Shown here: one piece after another, positions 9,355 to 22,026 of the stretch
How positions within the stretch are numbered: position 1 is the first letter of the stretch
Layout of the letters: the number at the start of each line of letters is the position of its first letter
Source: Limanda limanda
Taxonomy: Eukaryota; Chordata; Actinopteri; Pleuronectiformes; Pleuronectidae
Length of the DNA: 64,000 nucleotides
Reading direction: 5' to 3'
Assembly: GCF_963576545.1 (NCBI RefSeq)
Contig: NW_026870456.1
Coordinates: 434,001 to 498,000 of the forward strand
Translations under genes and position numbers: made by a program
The notes under the pieces: generated by a model
Database searches by the model: none
What the model was told of the DNA's origin: nothing
Seen by the model: the letters and a program-made list of their open reading frames with translations, nothing else

Positions 9355-12300
9355 AAGTCTCTCCGACCTTCACAAAAAAAGTTATTCAAGAATATCTCCT
9401 CAGATTTGGGGGAATTTCGTCGGTCGACCTCTTCCGAAGGTCGTACAAGCTCGGGGATGGTACCAATCGATCCGCAGGACCCAAATTAGTCCAGATGCAA
9501 CCACTTTCCAAGTCTCTCCGACCTTCACAAAAAAAGTTATTCAAGAATATCTCTTTCTCCTATGTGCTTTCATCCCTAACCCTAACCCTAACCCTTCCAA
9601 AAGTCGGAGAAGCTCAAGGATGGTACCGATCGATGCGCGCTACCCCATTTAGTGGGGGTAGAGCCTACTTGCAAGTCTCTCCGACCTTCACAAAAAACGT
9701 TATTCAAGAATATCTCTTTCTCCTATGTGCTTTCATCCCTAACCCTAACCCTAACCCTTCCGAAAGTCGGAGAAGCTCAAGGATGGTACCGATCGATGCG
9801 CGCTACCCCATTTAGTGGGGGTAGAGCCTACTTGCAAGTCTCTCCGACCTTCACAAAAAAAGTTATTCAAGAATATCTCCTCAGATTTGGGGGAATTTCG
9901 TCGGTCGACCTCTTCCGAAGGTCGTACAAGCTCGGGGATGGTACCAATCGATCCGCAGGACCCAAATTAGTCCAGATGCAACCACTTTCCAAGTCTCTCC
10001 GACCTTCACAAAAAAAGTTATTCAAGAATATCTCTTTCTCCTATGTGCTTTCATCCCTAACCCTAACCCTAACCCTTCCGAAAGTCGGAGAAGCTCAAGG
10101 ATGGTACCGATCGATGCGCGCTACCCCATTTAGTGGGGGTAGAGCCTACTTGCAAGTCTCTCCGACCTTCACAAAAAACGTTATTCAAGAATATCTCTTT
10201 CTCCTATGTGCTTTCATCCCTAACCCTAACCCTAACCCTTCCGAAAGTCGGAGAAGCTCAAGGATGGTACCGATCGATGCGCGCTACCCCATTTAGTGGG
10301 GGTAGAGCCTACTTGCAAGTCTCTCCGACCTTCACAAAAAAAGTTATTCAAGAATATCTCCTCAGATTTGGGGGAATTTCGTCGGTCGACCTCTTCCGAA
10401 GGTCGTACAAGCTCGGGGATGGTACCAATCGATCCGCAGGACCCAAATTAGTCCAGATGCAACCACTTTCCAAGTCTCTCCGACCTTCACAAAAAAAGTT
10501 ATTCAAGAATATCTCTTTCTCCTATGTGCTTTCATCCCTAACCCTAACCCTAACCCTTCCGAAAGTCGGAGAAGCTCAAGGATGGTACCGATCGATGCGC
10601 GCTACCCCATTTAGTGGGGGTAGAGCCTACTTGCAAGTCTCTCCGACCTTCAAAAAAAAAGTTATTCAAGAATATCTCTTTCTCCTATGTGCTTTCATCC
10701 CTAACCCTAACCCTTCCGAAAGTCGGAGAAGCTCAAGGATGGTACCGATCGATGCGCGCTACCCCATTTAGTGGGGGTAGAGCCTACTTGCAAGTCTCTC
10801 CGACCTTCACAAAAAAAGTTATTCAAGAATATCTCTTTCTCCTATGTGCTTTCATCCCTAACCCTAACCCTAACCCTTCCGAAAGTCGGAGAAGCTCAAG
10901 GATGGTACCGATCGATGCGCGCTACCCCATTTAGTGGGGGTAGAGCCTACTTGCAAGTCTCTCCGACCTTCACAAAAAAAGTTATTCAAGAATATCTCTT
11001 TCTCCTATGTGCTTTCATCCCTAACCCTAACCCTAACCCTTCCGAAAGTCGGAGAAGCTCAAGGATGGTACCGATCGATGCGCGCTACCCCATTTAGTGG
11101 GGGTAGAGCCTACTTGCAAGTCTCTCCGACCTTCACAAAAAAAGTTATTCAAGAATATCTCTTTCTCCTATGTGCTTTCATCCCTAACCCTAACCCTAAC
11201 CCTTTCGAAAGTCGGAGAAGCTCAAGGATGGTACCGATCGATGCGCGCAACCCCATTTAGTGGGGGTAGAGCCTACTTGCAAGTCTCTCCGACCTTCACA
11301 AAAAAAGTTATTCAAGAATATCTCCTCAGATTTGGGGGAATTTCGTCGGTCGACCTCTTTCGAAGGTCGTACAAGCTCGGGGATGGTACCAATCGATCCG
11401 CAGGACCCAAATTAGTCCAGATGCAACCACTTTCCAAGTCTCTCCGACCTTCACAAAAAAAGTTATTCAAGAATATCTCTTTCTCCTATGTGCTTTCATC
11501 CCTAACCCTAACCCTAACCCTTCCGAAAGTCGGAGAAGCTCAAGGATGGTACCGATCGATGCGCGCTACCCCATTTAGTGGGGGTAGAGCCTACTTGCAA
11601 GTCTCTCCGACCTTCACAAAAAACGTTATTCAAGAATATCTCTTTCTCCTATGTGCTTTCATCCCTAACCCTAACCCTAACCCTTCCGAAAGTCGGAGAA
11701 GCTCAAGGATGGTACCGATCGATGCGCGCTACCCCATTTAGTGGGGGTAGAGCCTACTTGCAAGTCTCTCCGAACTTCACAAAAAAAGTTATTCAAGAAT
11801 ATCTCCTCAGATTTGGGGGAATTTCGTCGGTCGACCTCTTCCGAAGGTCGTACAAGCTCGGGGATGGTACCAATCGATCCGCAGGACCCAAATTAGTCCA
11901 GATGCAACCACTTTCCAAGTCTCTCCGACCTTCACAAAAAAAGTTATTCAAGAATATCTCTTTCTCCTATGTGCTTTCATCCCTAACCCTAACCCTAATC
12001 CTTCCGAAAGTCGGAGAAGCTCAAGGATGGTTCTGATCGATGCGTGCTACCCCATTTAGTGGGGGTAGAGCCTACTTGCAAGTCTCTCCGACCTTCACAA
12101 AAAAAGTTATTCAAGAATATCTCTTTCTCCTATGTGCTTTCATCCCTAACCCTAACCCTAACCCTTCCGAAAGTCGGAGAAGCTCAAGGATGGTACCGAT
12201 CGATGCGCGCTACCCCATTTAGTGGGGGTAGAGCCTACTTGCAAGTCTCTCCGACCTTCACAAAAAAAGTTATTCAAGAATATCTCTTTCTCCTATGTGC

Positions 12301-15300
12301 TTTCATCCCTAACCCTAACCCTAACCCTTCCGAAAGTCGGAGAAGCTCAAGGATGGTACTGATCGATGTGCGCTACCCCATTTAGTGGGGGTAGAGCCTA
12401 CTTGCAAGTCTCTCCGACCTTCACAAAAAAAGTTATTCAAGAATATCTCTTTCTCCTATGTGCTTTCATCCCTAACCCTAACCCTAACCCTTCCGAAAGT
12501 CGGAGAAGCTCAAGGATGGTACCGATCGATGCGCGCTACCCCATTTAGTGGGGGTAGAGCCTACTTGCAAGTCTCTCCGACCTTCACAAAAAAAGTTATT
12601 CAAGAATATCTCTTTCTCCTATGTGCTTTCATCCCTAACCCTAACCCTTCCGAAAGTCGGAGAAGCTCAAGGATGGTACCGATCGATGCGCGCAACCCCA
12701 TTTAGTGGGGGTAGAGCCTACTTGCAAGTCTCTCCGACCTTCACAAAAAAAGTTATTCAAGAATATCTCCTCAGATTTGGGGGAATTTCGTCGGTCGACC
12801 TCTTCCGAAGGTCGTACAAGCTCGGGGATGGTACCAATCGATCCGCAGGACCCAAATTAGTCCAGATGCAACCACTTTCCAAGTCTCTCCGACCTTCACA
12901 AAAAAAGTTATTCAAGAATATCTCTTTCTCCTATGTGCTTTCATCCCTAACCCTAACCCTAACCCTTCCGAAAGTCGGAGAAGCTCAAGGATGGTACCGA
13001 TCGATGCGCGCTACCCCATTTAGTGGGGGTAGAGCCTACTTGCAAGTCTCTCCGACCTTCACAAAAAAAGTTATTCAAGAATATCTCTTTCTCCTATGTG
13101 CTTTCATCCCTAACCCTAACCCTAACCCTTCCGAAAGTCGGAGAAGCTCAAGGATGGTACCGATCGATGCGCGCTACCCCATTTAGTGGGGGTAGAGCCT
13201 ACTTGCAAGTCTCTCCGACCTTCACAAAAAAAGTTATTCAAGAATATCTCTTTCTCCTATGTGCTTTCATCCCTAACCCTAACCCTAACCCTTCCGAAAG
13301 TCGGAGAAGCTCAAGGATGGTACCGATCGATGCGCGCTACCCCATTTAGTGGGGGTAGAGCCTACTTGCAAGTCTCTCCGACCTTCACAAAAAAAGTTAT
13401 TCAAGAATATCTCTTTCTCCTATGTGCTTTCATCCCTAACCCTAACCCTAACCCTTTCGAAAGTCGGAGAAGCTCAAGGATGGTACCGATCGATGCGCGC
13501 AACCCCATTTAGTGGGGGTAGAGCCTACTTGCAAGTCTCTCCGACCTTCACAAAAAAAGTTATTCAAGAATATCTCCTCAGATTTGGGGGAATTTCGTCG
13601 GTCGACCTCTTTCGAAGGTCGTACAAGCTCGGGGATGGTACCAATCGATCCGCAGGACCCAAATTAGTCCAGATGCAACCACTTTCCAAGTCTCTCCGAC
13701 CTTCACAAAAAAAGTTATTCAAGAATATCTCTTTCTCCTATGTGCTTTCATCCCTAACCCTAACCCTAACCCTTCCGAAAGTCGGAGAAGCTCAAGGATG
13801 GTACCGATCGATGCGCGCTACCCCATTTAGTGGGGGTAGAGCCTACTTGCAAGTCTCTCCGACCTTCACAAAAAACGTTATTCAAGAATATCTCTTTCTC
13901 CTATGTGCTTTCATCCCTAACCCTAACCCTAACCCTTCCGAAAGTCGGAGAAGCTCAAGGATGGTACCGATCGATGCGCGCTACCCCATTTAGTGGGGGT
14001 AGAGCCTACTTGCAAGTCTCTCCGAACTTCACAAAAAAAGTTATTCAAGAATATCTCCTCAGATTTGGGGGAATTTCGTCGGTCGACCTCTTCCGAAGGT
14101 CGTACAAGCTCGGGGATGGTACCAATCGATCCGCAGGACCCAAATTAGTCCAGATGCAACCACTTTCCAAGTCTCTCCGACCTTCACAAAAAAAGTTATT
14201 CAAGAATATCTCTTTCTCCTATGTGCTTTCATCCCTAACCCTAACCCTAATCCTTCCGAAAGTCGGAGAAGCTCAAGGATGGTTCTGATCGATGCGTGCT
14301 ACCCCATTTAGTGGGGGTAGAGCCTACTTGCAAGTCTCTCCGACCTTCACAAAAAAAGTTATTCAAGAATATCTCTTTCTCCTATGTGCTTTCATCCCTA
14401 ACCCTAACCCTAACCCTTCCGAAAGTCGGAGAAGCTCAAGGATGGTACCGATCGATGCGCGCTACCCCATTTAGTGGGGGTAGAGCCTACTTGCAAGTCT
14501 CTCCGACCTTCACAAAAAAAGTTATTCAAGAATATCTCTTTCTCCTATGTGCTTTCATCCCTAACCCTAACCCTAACCCTTCCGAAAGTCGGAGAAGCTC
14601 AAGGATGGTACTGATCGATGTGCGCTACCCCATTTAGTGGGGGTAGAGCCTACTTGCAAGTCTCTCCGACCTTCACAAAAAAAGTTATTCAAGAATATCT
14701 CTTTCTCCTATGTGCTTTCATCCCTAACCCTAACCCTAACCCTTCCGAAAGTCGGAGAAGCTCAAGGATGGTACCGATCGATGCGCGCTACCCCATTTAG
14801 TGGGGGTAGAGCCTACTTGCAAGTCTCTCCGACCTTCACAAAAAAAGTTATTCAAGAATATCTCTTTCTCCTATGTGCTTTCATCCCTAACCCTAACCCT
14901 TCCGAAAGTCGGAGAAGCTCAAGGATGGTACCGATCGATGCGCGCAACCCCATTTAGTGGGGGTAGAGCCTACTTGCAAGTCTCTCCGACCTTCACAAAA
15001 AAAGTTATTCAAGAATATCTCCTCAGATTTGGGGGAATTTCGTCGGTCGACCTCTTCCGAAGGTCGTACAAGCTCGGGGATGGTACCAATCGATCCGCAG
15101 GACCCAAATTAGTCCAGATGCAACCACTTTCCAAGTCTCTCCGACCTTCACAAAAAAAGTTATTCAAGAATATCTCTTTCTCCTATGTGCTTTCATCCCT
15201 AACCCTAACCCTAACCCTTCCGAAAGTCGGAGAAGCTCAAGGATGGTACCGATCGATGCGCGCTACCCCATTTAGTGGGGGTAGAGCCTACTTGCAAGTC

Positions 15301-17054
15301 TCTCCGACCTTCACAAAAAAAGTTATTCAAGAATATCTCTTTCTCCTATGTGCTTTCATCCCTAACCCTAACCCTAACCCTTCCGAAAGTCGGAGAAGCT
15401 CAAGGATGGTACCGATCGATGCGCGCTACCCCATTTAGTGGGGGTAGAGCCTACTTGCAAGTCTTTCCGACCTTCACAAAAAAAGTTATTCAAGAATATC
15501 TCTTTCTCCTATGTGCTTTCATCCCTAACCCTAACCCTTCCGAAAGTCGGAGAAGCTCAAAGATGGTACCGATCGATGCGCGTTACCCCATTTAGTGGGG
15601 GTAGAGCCTACTTGCAAGTCTCTCCGACCTTCACAAAAAAAGTTATTCAAGAATATCTCCTCAGATTTGGGGGAATTTCGTCGGTCGACCTCTTCCGAAG
15701 GTCGTACAAGCTCGGGGATGGTACCAATCGATCCGCAGGACCCAAATTAGTCCAGATGCAACCACTTTCCAAGTCTCTCCGACCTTCACAAAAAAAGTTA
15801 TTCAAGAATATCTCTTTCTCCTATGTGCTTTCATCCCTAACCCTAACCCTTCCGAAAGTCGGAGAAGCTCAAAGATGGTACCGATCGATGCGCGCTACCC
15901 CATTTAGTGGGGGTAGAGCCTACTTGCAAGTCTCTCCGACCTTCACAAAAAACGTTATTCAAGAATATCTCTTTCTCCTATGTGCTTTCATCCCTAACCC
16001 TAACCCTAACCCTTCCGAAAGTCGGAGAAGCTCAAGGATGGTACTGATCGATGCGCGCTACCCCATTTAGTGGGGGTAGAGCCTACTTGCAAGTCTCTCC
16101 GACCTTCACAAAAAAAGTTATTCAAGAATATCTCCTCAGATTTGGGGGAATTTCGTCGGTCGACCTCTTCCGAAGGTCGTACAAGCTCGGGGATGGTACC
16201 AATCGATCCGCAGGACCCAAATTAGTCCAGATGCAACCACTTTCCAAGTCTCTCCGACCTTCACAAAAAAAGTTATTCAAGAATATCTCTTTCTCCTATG
16301 TGCTTTCATCCCTAACCCTAACCCTTCCGAAAGTCGGAGAAGCTCAAAGATGGTACCGATCGATGCGCGCTACCCCATTTAGTGGGGGTAGAGCCTACTT
16401 GCAAGTCTCTCCGACCTTCACAAAAAAAGTTATTCAAGAATATCTCTTTCTCCTATGTGCTTTCATCCCTAACCCTAACCCTAACCCTTCCGAAAGTCGG
16501 AGAAGCTCAAGGATGGTACCGATCGATGCGCGCTACCCCATTTAGTGGGGGTAGAGCCTACTTGCAAGTCTCTCCGACCTTCACAAAAAAAGTTATTCAA
16601 GAATATCTCTTTCTCCTATGTGCTTTCATCCCTAACCCTAACCCTAACCCTTCCGAAAGTCGGAGAAGCTCAAGGATGGTACTGATCGATGCGCGCTACC
16701 CCATTTAGTGGGGGTAGAGCCTACTTGCAAGTCTCTCCGACCTTCACAAAAAAAGTTATTCAAGAATATCTCTTTCTCCTATGTGCTTTCATCCCTATCC
16801 CTAACCCTAACCCTTCCGAAAGTCGGAGAAGCTCAAGGATGGTACCGATCGATGCGCGCTACCCCATTTAGTGGGGGTAGAGCCTACTTGCAAGTCTCTC
16901 CGACCTTCACAAAAAAAGTTATTCAAGAATATCTCTTTCTCCTATGTGCTTTCATCCCTAACCCTAACCCTAACCCTTCCGAAAGTCGGAGAAGCTCAAG
17001 GATGGTACTGATCGATGCGCGCTACCCCATTTAGTGGGGGTAGAGCCTACTTGG
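9355..17054 (+). repeat. Array domain II
   Basis: B monomers start at 9355, 9836, 10317, 11281, 11762, 12726, 13533, 14014, 14978, 15616 and 16091. The CTGGTCG form is absent. Instead A copies directly before B often carry AAAAAACGTT for AAAAAAAGTT (9691, 10175, 11620, 13872, 15950). Six of the 17 one-hexamer-short A monomers are here. The three B starts 9355, 9836 and 10317 define two 481-bp B-A-A units. A large 2252-bp tandem duplication fills the middle. Confidence 0.8.
11118..15462 (+). repeat. 2252-bp segmental tandem duplication
   Basis: Rare variants recur at exactly 2252 bp: CCTTTCGAAAG (about 11202 and 13454), CTCTTTCGAAGG in B (11356 and 13608), CCGAACTTCAC (11771 and 14023), CTAATCCTTCC (11997 and 14249), GGTTCTGATCGATGCGTGC (12029 and 14281), GATCGATGTGCGC (12361 and 14613) and a 157-bp A (12569 and 14821). 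The unit is three B and eleven A with one A short: 465 + 1793 - 6 = 2252. I saw no difference between the copies by eye. They diverge at about 15462, where the right copy has TCTTTCC. Confidence 0.93.
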
Positions 17055-17208
17055 AAGTCTCTCCGACCTTCAAAAAAAAGTTATTCAAGAATATCTCCTC
17101 AGATTTGGGGGAATTTCGTCGGTCGACCTCTTCCGAAGGTCGTACAAGCTCGGGGATGGTACCAATCGATCTGCAGGACCCAAATTAGTCCAGATGCAAC
17201 CACTTTCC
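17055..17208 (+). repeat. B monomer with 1-bp deletion (154 bp)
   Basis: This is the only B that is not 155 bp. It reads CTTCAAAAAAAAG where others read CTTCACAAAAAAAG, so one C is lost from the core. The preceding A also ends in ACTTGG rather than ACTTGC. The copy lies where domain II variants give way to domain III variants, so it may mark an exchange junction, though a simple private mutation is equally possible. Confidence 0.85.
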
Positions 17209-20200
17209 AAGTCTCTCCGACCTTCACAAAAAAAGTTATTCAAGAATATCTCTTTCTCCTATGTGCTTTCATCCCTAACCCTAACCCTAACCCTTCCGAA
17301 AGTCGGAGAAGCTCAAGGATGGTACCGATCGATGCGCGCTACCCCATTTAGTGGGGGTAGAGCCTACTTGCAAGTCTCTCCGACCTTCACAAAAAAAGTT
17401 ATTCAAGAATATCTCTTTCTCCTATGTGCTTTCATCCCTAACCCTAACCCTAACCCTTCCGAAAGTCGGAGAAGCTCAAGGATGGTAACGATCGATGCGC
17501 GCTACCCCATTTAGTGGGGGTAGAGCCTACTTGCAAGTCTCTCCGACCTTCACAAAAAAAGTTATTCAAGAATATCTCTTTCTCCTATGTGCTTTCATCC
17601 CTAACCCTAACCCTAACCCTTCCGAAAGTCGGAGAAGCTCAAGGATGGTACCGATCGATGCGCGCTACCCCATTTAGTGGGGGTAGAGCCTACTTGCAAG
17701 TCTCTCCGACCTTCACAAAAAAAGTTATTCAAGAATATCTCTTTCTCCTATGTGCTTTCATCCCTAACCCTAACCCTAACCCTTCCGAAAGTCGGAGAAG
17801 CTCAAGGATGGTACCGATCGATGCGCGCTACCCCATTTAGTGGGGGTAGAGCCTACTTGCAAGTCTCTCCGACCTTCACAAAAAAAGTTATTCAAGAATA
17901 TCTCTTTCTCCTATGTGCTTTCATCCCTAACCCTAACCCTAACCCTTCCGAAAGTCGGAGAAGCTCAAGGATGGTACTGGTCGATGCGCGCAACCCCATT
18001 TAGTGGGGGTAGAGCCTACTTGCAAGTCTCTCCGACCTTCACAAAAAAAGTTATTCAAGAATATCTCCTCAGATTTGGGGGAATTTCGTCGGTCGACCTC
18101 TTCCGAAGGTCGTACAAGCTCGGGGATGGTACCAATCGATCCGCAGGACCCAAATTAGTCCAGATGCAACCACTTTCCAAGTCTCTCCGACCTTCACAAA
18201 AAAAGTTATTCAAGAATATCTCTTTCTCCTATGTGCTTTCATCCCTATCCCTAACCCTAACCCTTCCGAAAGTCGGAGAAGCTCAAGGATGGTACCGATC
18301 GATGCGCGCTACCCCATTTAGTGGGGGTAGAGCCTACTTGCAAGTCTCTCCGACCTTCACAAAAAAAGTTATTCAAGAATATCTCTTTCTCCTATGTGCT
18401 TTCATCCCTAACCCTAACCCTAACCCTTCCGAAAGTCGGAGAAGCTCAAGGATGGTACTGATCGATGCGCGCTACCCCATTTAGTGGGGGTAGAGCCTAC
18501 TTGCAAGTCTCTACGACCTTCACAAAAAAAGTTATTCAAGAATATCTCCTCAGATTTGGGGGAATTTCGTCGGTCGACCTCTTCCGAAGGTCGTACAAGC
18601 TCGGGGATGGTACCAATCGATCTGCAGGACCCAAATTAGTCCAGATGCAACCACTTTCCAAGTCTCTCCGACCTTCACAAAAAAAGTTATTCAAGAATAT
18701 CTCTTTCTCCTATGTGCTTTCATCCCTAACCCTAACCCTAACCCTTCCGAAAGTCGGAGAAGCTCAAGGATGGTACCGATCGATGCGCGCTACCCCATTT
18801 AGTGGGGGTAGAGCCTACTTGCAAGTCTCTCCGACCTTCACAAAAAAAGTTATTCAAGAATATCTCTTTCTCCTATGTGCTTTCATCCCTAACCCTAACC
18901 CTAACCCTTCCGAAAGTCGGAGAAGCTCAAGGATGGTACTGGTCGATGCGCGCAACCCCATTTAGTGGGGGTAGAGCCTACTTGCAAGTCTCTCCGACCT
19001 TCACAAAAAAAGTTATTCAAGAATATCTCCTCAGATTTGGGGGAATTTCGTCGGTCGACCTCTTCCGAAGGTCGTACAAGCTCGGGGATGGTACCAATCG
19101 ATCCGCAGGACCCAAATTAGTCCAGATGCAACCACTTTCCAAGTCTCTCCGACCTTCACAAAAAAAGTTATTCAAGAATATCTCTTTCTCCTATGTGCTT
19201 TCATCCCTATCCCTAACCCTAACCCTTCCGAAAGTCGGAGAAGCTCAAGGATGGTACCGATCGATGCGCGCTACCCCATTTAGTGGGGGTAGAGCCTACT
19301 TGCAAGTCTCTCCGACCTTCACAAAAAAAGTTATTCAAGAATATCTCTTTCTCCTATGTGCTTTCATCCCTAACCCTAACCCTAACCCTTCCGAAAGTCG
19401 GAAAAGCTCAAGGATGGTACCGATCGATGCGCGCTACCCCATTTAGTGGGGGTAGAGCCTACTTTCAAGTCTCTCCGACCTTCACAAAAAAAGTTATTCA
19501 AGAATATCTCCTCAGATTTGGGGGAATTTCGTCGGTCGACCTCTTCCGAAGGTCGTACAAGCTCGGGGATGGTACCAATCGATCCGCAGGACCCAAATTA
19601 GTCCAGATGCAACCACTTTCCAAGTCTCTCCGACCTTCACAAAAAAAGTTATTCAAGAATATCTCTTTCTCCTATGTGCTTTCATCCCTAACCCTAACCC
19701 TAACCCTTCCGAAAGTCGGAGAAGCTCAAGGATGGTACCGATCGATGCGCGCTACCCCATTTAGTGGGGGTAGAGCCTACTTGCAAGTCTCTCCGACCTT
19801 CACAAAAAAAGTTATTCAAGAATATCTCCTCAGATTTGGGGGAATTTCGTCGGTCGACCTCTTCCGAAGGTCGTACAAGCTCGGGGATGGTACCAATCGA
19901 TCCGCAGGACCCAAATTAGTCCAGATGCAACCACTTTCCAAGTCTCTCCGACCTTCACAAAAAAAGTTATTCAAGAATATCTCTTTCTCCTATGTGCTTT
20001 CATCCCTAACCCTAACCCTAACCCTTCCGAAAGTCGGAGAAGCTCAAGGATGGTACCGATCGATGCGCGCTACCCCATTTAGTGGGGGTAGAGCCTACTT
20101 GCAAGTCTCTCCGACCTTCACAAAAAAAGTTATTCAAGAATATCTCTTTCTCCTATGTGCTTTCATCCCTAACCCTAACCCTAACCCTTCCGAAAGTCGG

Positions 20201-22026
20201 AGAAGCTCAAGGATGGTACTGGTCGATGCGCGCAACCCCATTTAGTGGGGGTAGAGCCTACTTGCAAGTCTCTCCGACCTTCACAAAAAAAGTTATTCAA
20301 GAATATCTCCTCAGATTTGGGGGAATTTCGTCGGTCGACCTCTTCCGAAGGTCGTACAAGCTCGGGGATGGTACCAATCGATCCGCAGGACCCAAATTAG
20401 TCCAGATGCAACCACTTTCCAAGTCTCTCCGACCTTCACAAAAAAAGTTATTCAAGAATATCTCTTTCTCCTATGTGCTTTCATCCCTATCCCTAACCCT
20501 AACCCTTCCGAAAGTCGGAGAAGCTCAAGGATGGTACCGATCGATGCGCGCTACCCCATTTAGTGGGGGTAGAGCCTACTTGCAAGTCTCTCCGACCTTC
20601 ACAAAAAAAGTTATTCAAGAATATCTCCTCAGATTTGGGGGAATTTCGTCGGTCGACCTCTTCCGAAGGTCGTACAAGCTCGGGGATGGTACCAATCGAT
20701 CCGCAGGACCCAAATTAGTCCAGATGCAACCACTTTCCAAGTCTCTCCGACCTTCACAAAAAAAGTTATTCAAGAATATCTCTTTCTCCTATGTGCTTTC
20801 ATCCCTAACCCTAACCCTAACCCTTCCGAAAGTCGGAGAAGCTCAAGGATGGTACCGATCGATGCGCGCTACCCCATTTAGTGGGGGTAGAGCCTACTTG
20901 CAAGTCTCTCCGACCTTCACAAAAAAAGTTATTCAAGAATATCTCTTTCTCCTATGTGCTTTCATCCCTAACCCTAACCCTAACCCTTCCGAAAGTCGGA
21001 GAAGCTCAAAGATGGTACCGATCGATGCGCGCTACCCCATTTAGTGGGGGTAGAGCCTACTTTCAAGTCTCTCCGACCTTCACAAAAAAAGTTATTCAAG
21101 AATATCTCCTCAGATTTGGGGGAATTTCGTCGGTCGACCTCTTCCGAAGGTCGTACAAGCTCGGGGATGGTACCAATCGATCCGCAGGACCCAAATTAGT
21201 CCAGATGCAACCACTTTCCAAGTCTCTCCGACCTTCACAAAAAAAGTTATTCAAGAATATCTCTTTCTCCTATGTGCTTTCATCCCTAACCCTAACCCTA
21301 ACCCTTCCGAAAGTCGGAGAAGCTCAAGGATGGTACCGATCGATGCGCGCTACCCCATTTAGTGGGGGTAGAGCCTACTTGCAAGTCTCTCCGACCTTCA
21401 CAAAAAAAGTTATTCAAGAATATCTCTTTCTCCTATGTGCTTTCATCCCTAACCCTAACCCTAACCCTTCCGAAAGTCGGAGAAGCTCAAGGATGGTACT
21501 GGTCGATGCGCGCAACCCCATTTAGTGGGGGTAGAGCCTACTTGCAAGTCTCTCCGACCTTCACAAAAAAAGTTATTCAAGAATATCTCCTCAGATTTGG
21601 GGGAATTTCGTCGGTCGACCTCTTCCGAAGGTCGTACAAGCTCGGGGATGGTACCAATCGATCCGCAGGACCCAAATTAGTCCAGATGCAACCACTTTCC
21701 AAGTCTCTCCGACCTTCACAAAAAAAGTTATTCAAGAATATCTCTTTCTCCTATGTGCTTTCATCCCTATCCCTAACCCTAACCCTTCCGAAAGTCGGAG
21801 AAGCTCAAGGATGGTACCGATCGATGCGCGCTACCCCATTTAGTGGGGGTAGAGCCTACTTGCAAGTCTCTCCGACCTTCACAAAAAATGTTATTCAAGA
21901 ATATCTCTTTCTCCTATGTGCTTTCATCCCTAACCCTAACCCTAACCCTTCCGAAAGTCGGAGAAGCTCAAGGATGGTACTGATCGATGCGCGCTAACCC
22001 ATTTAGTGGGGGTAGAGCCTACTTGC

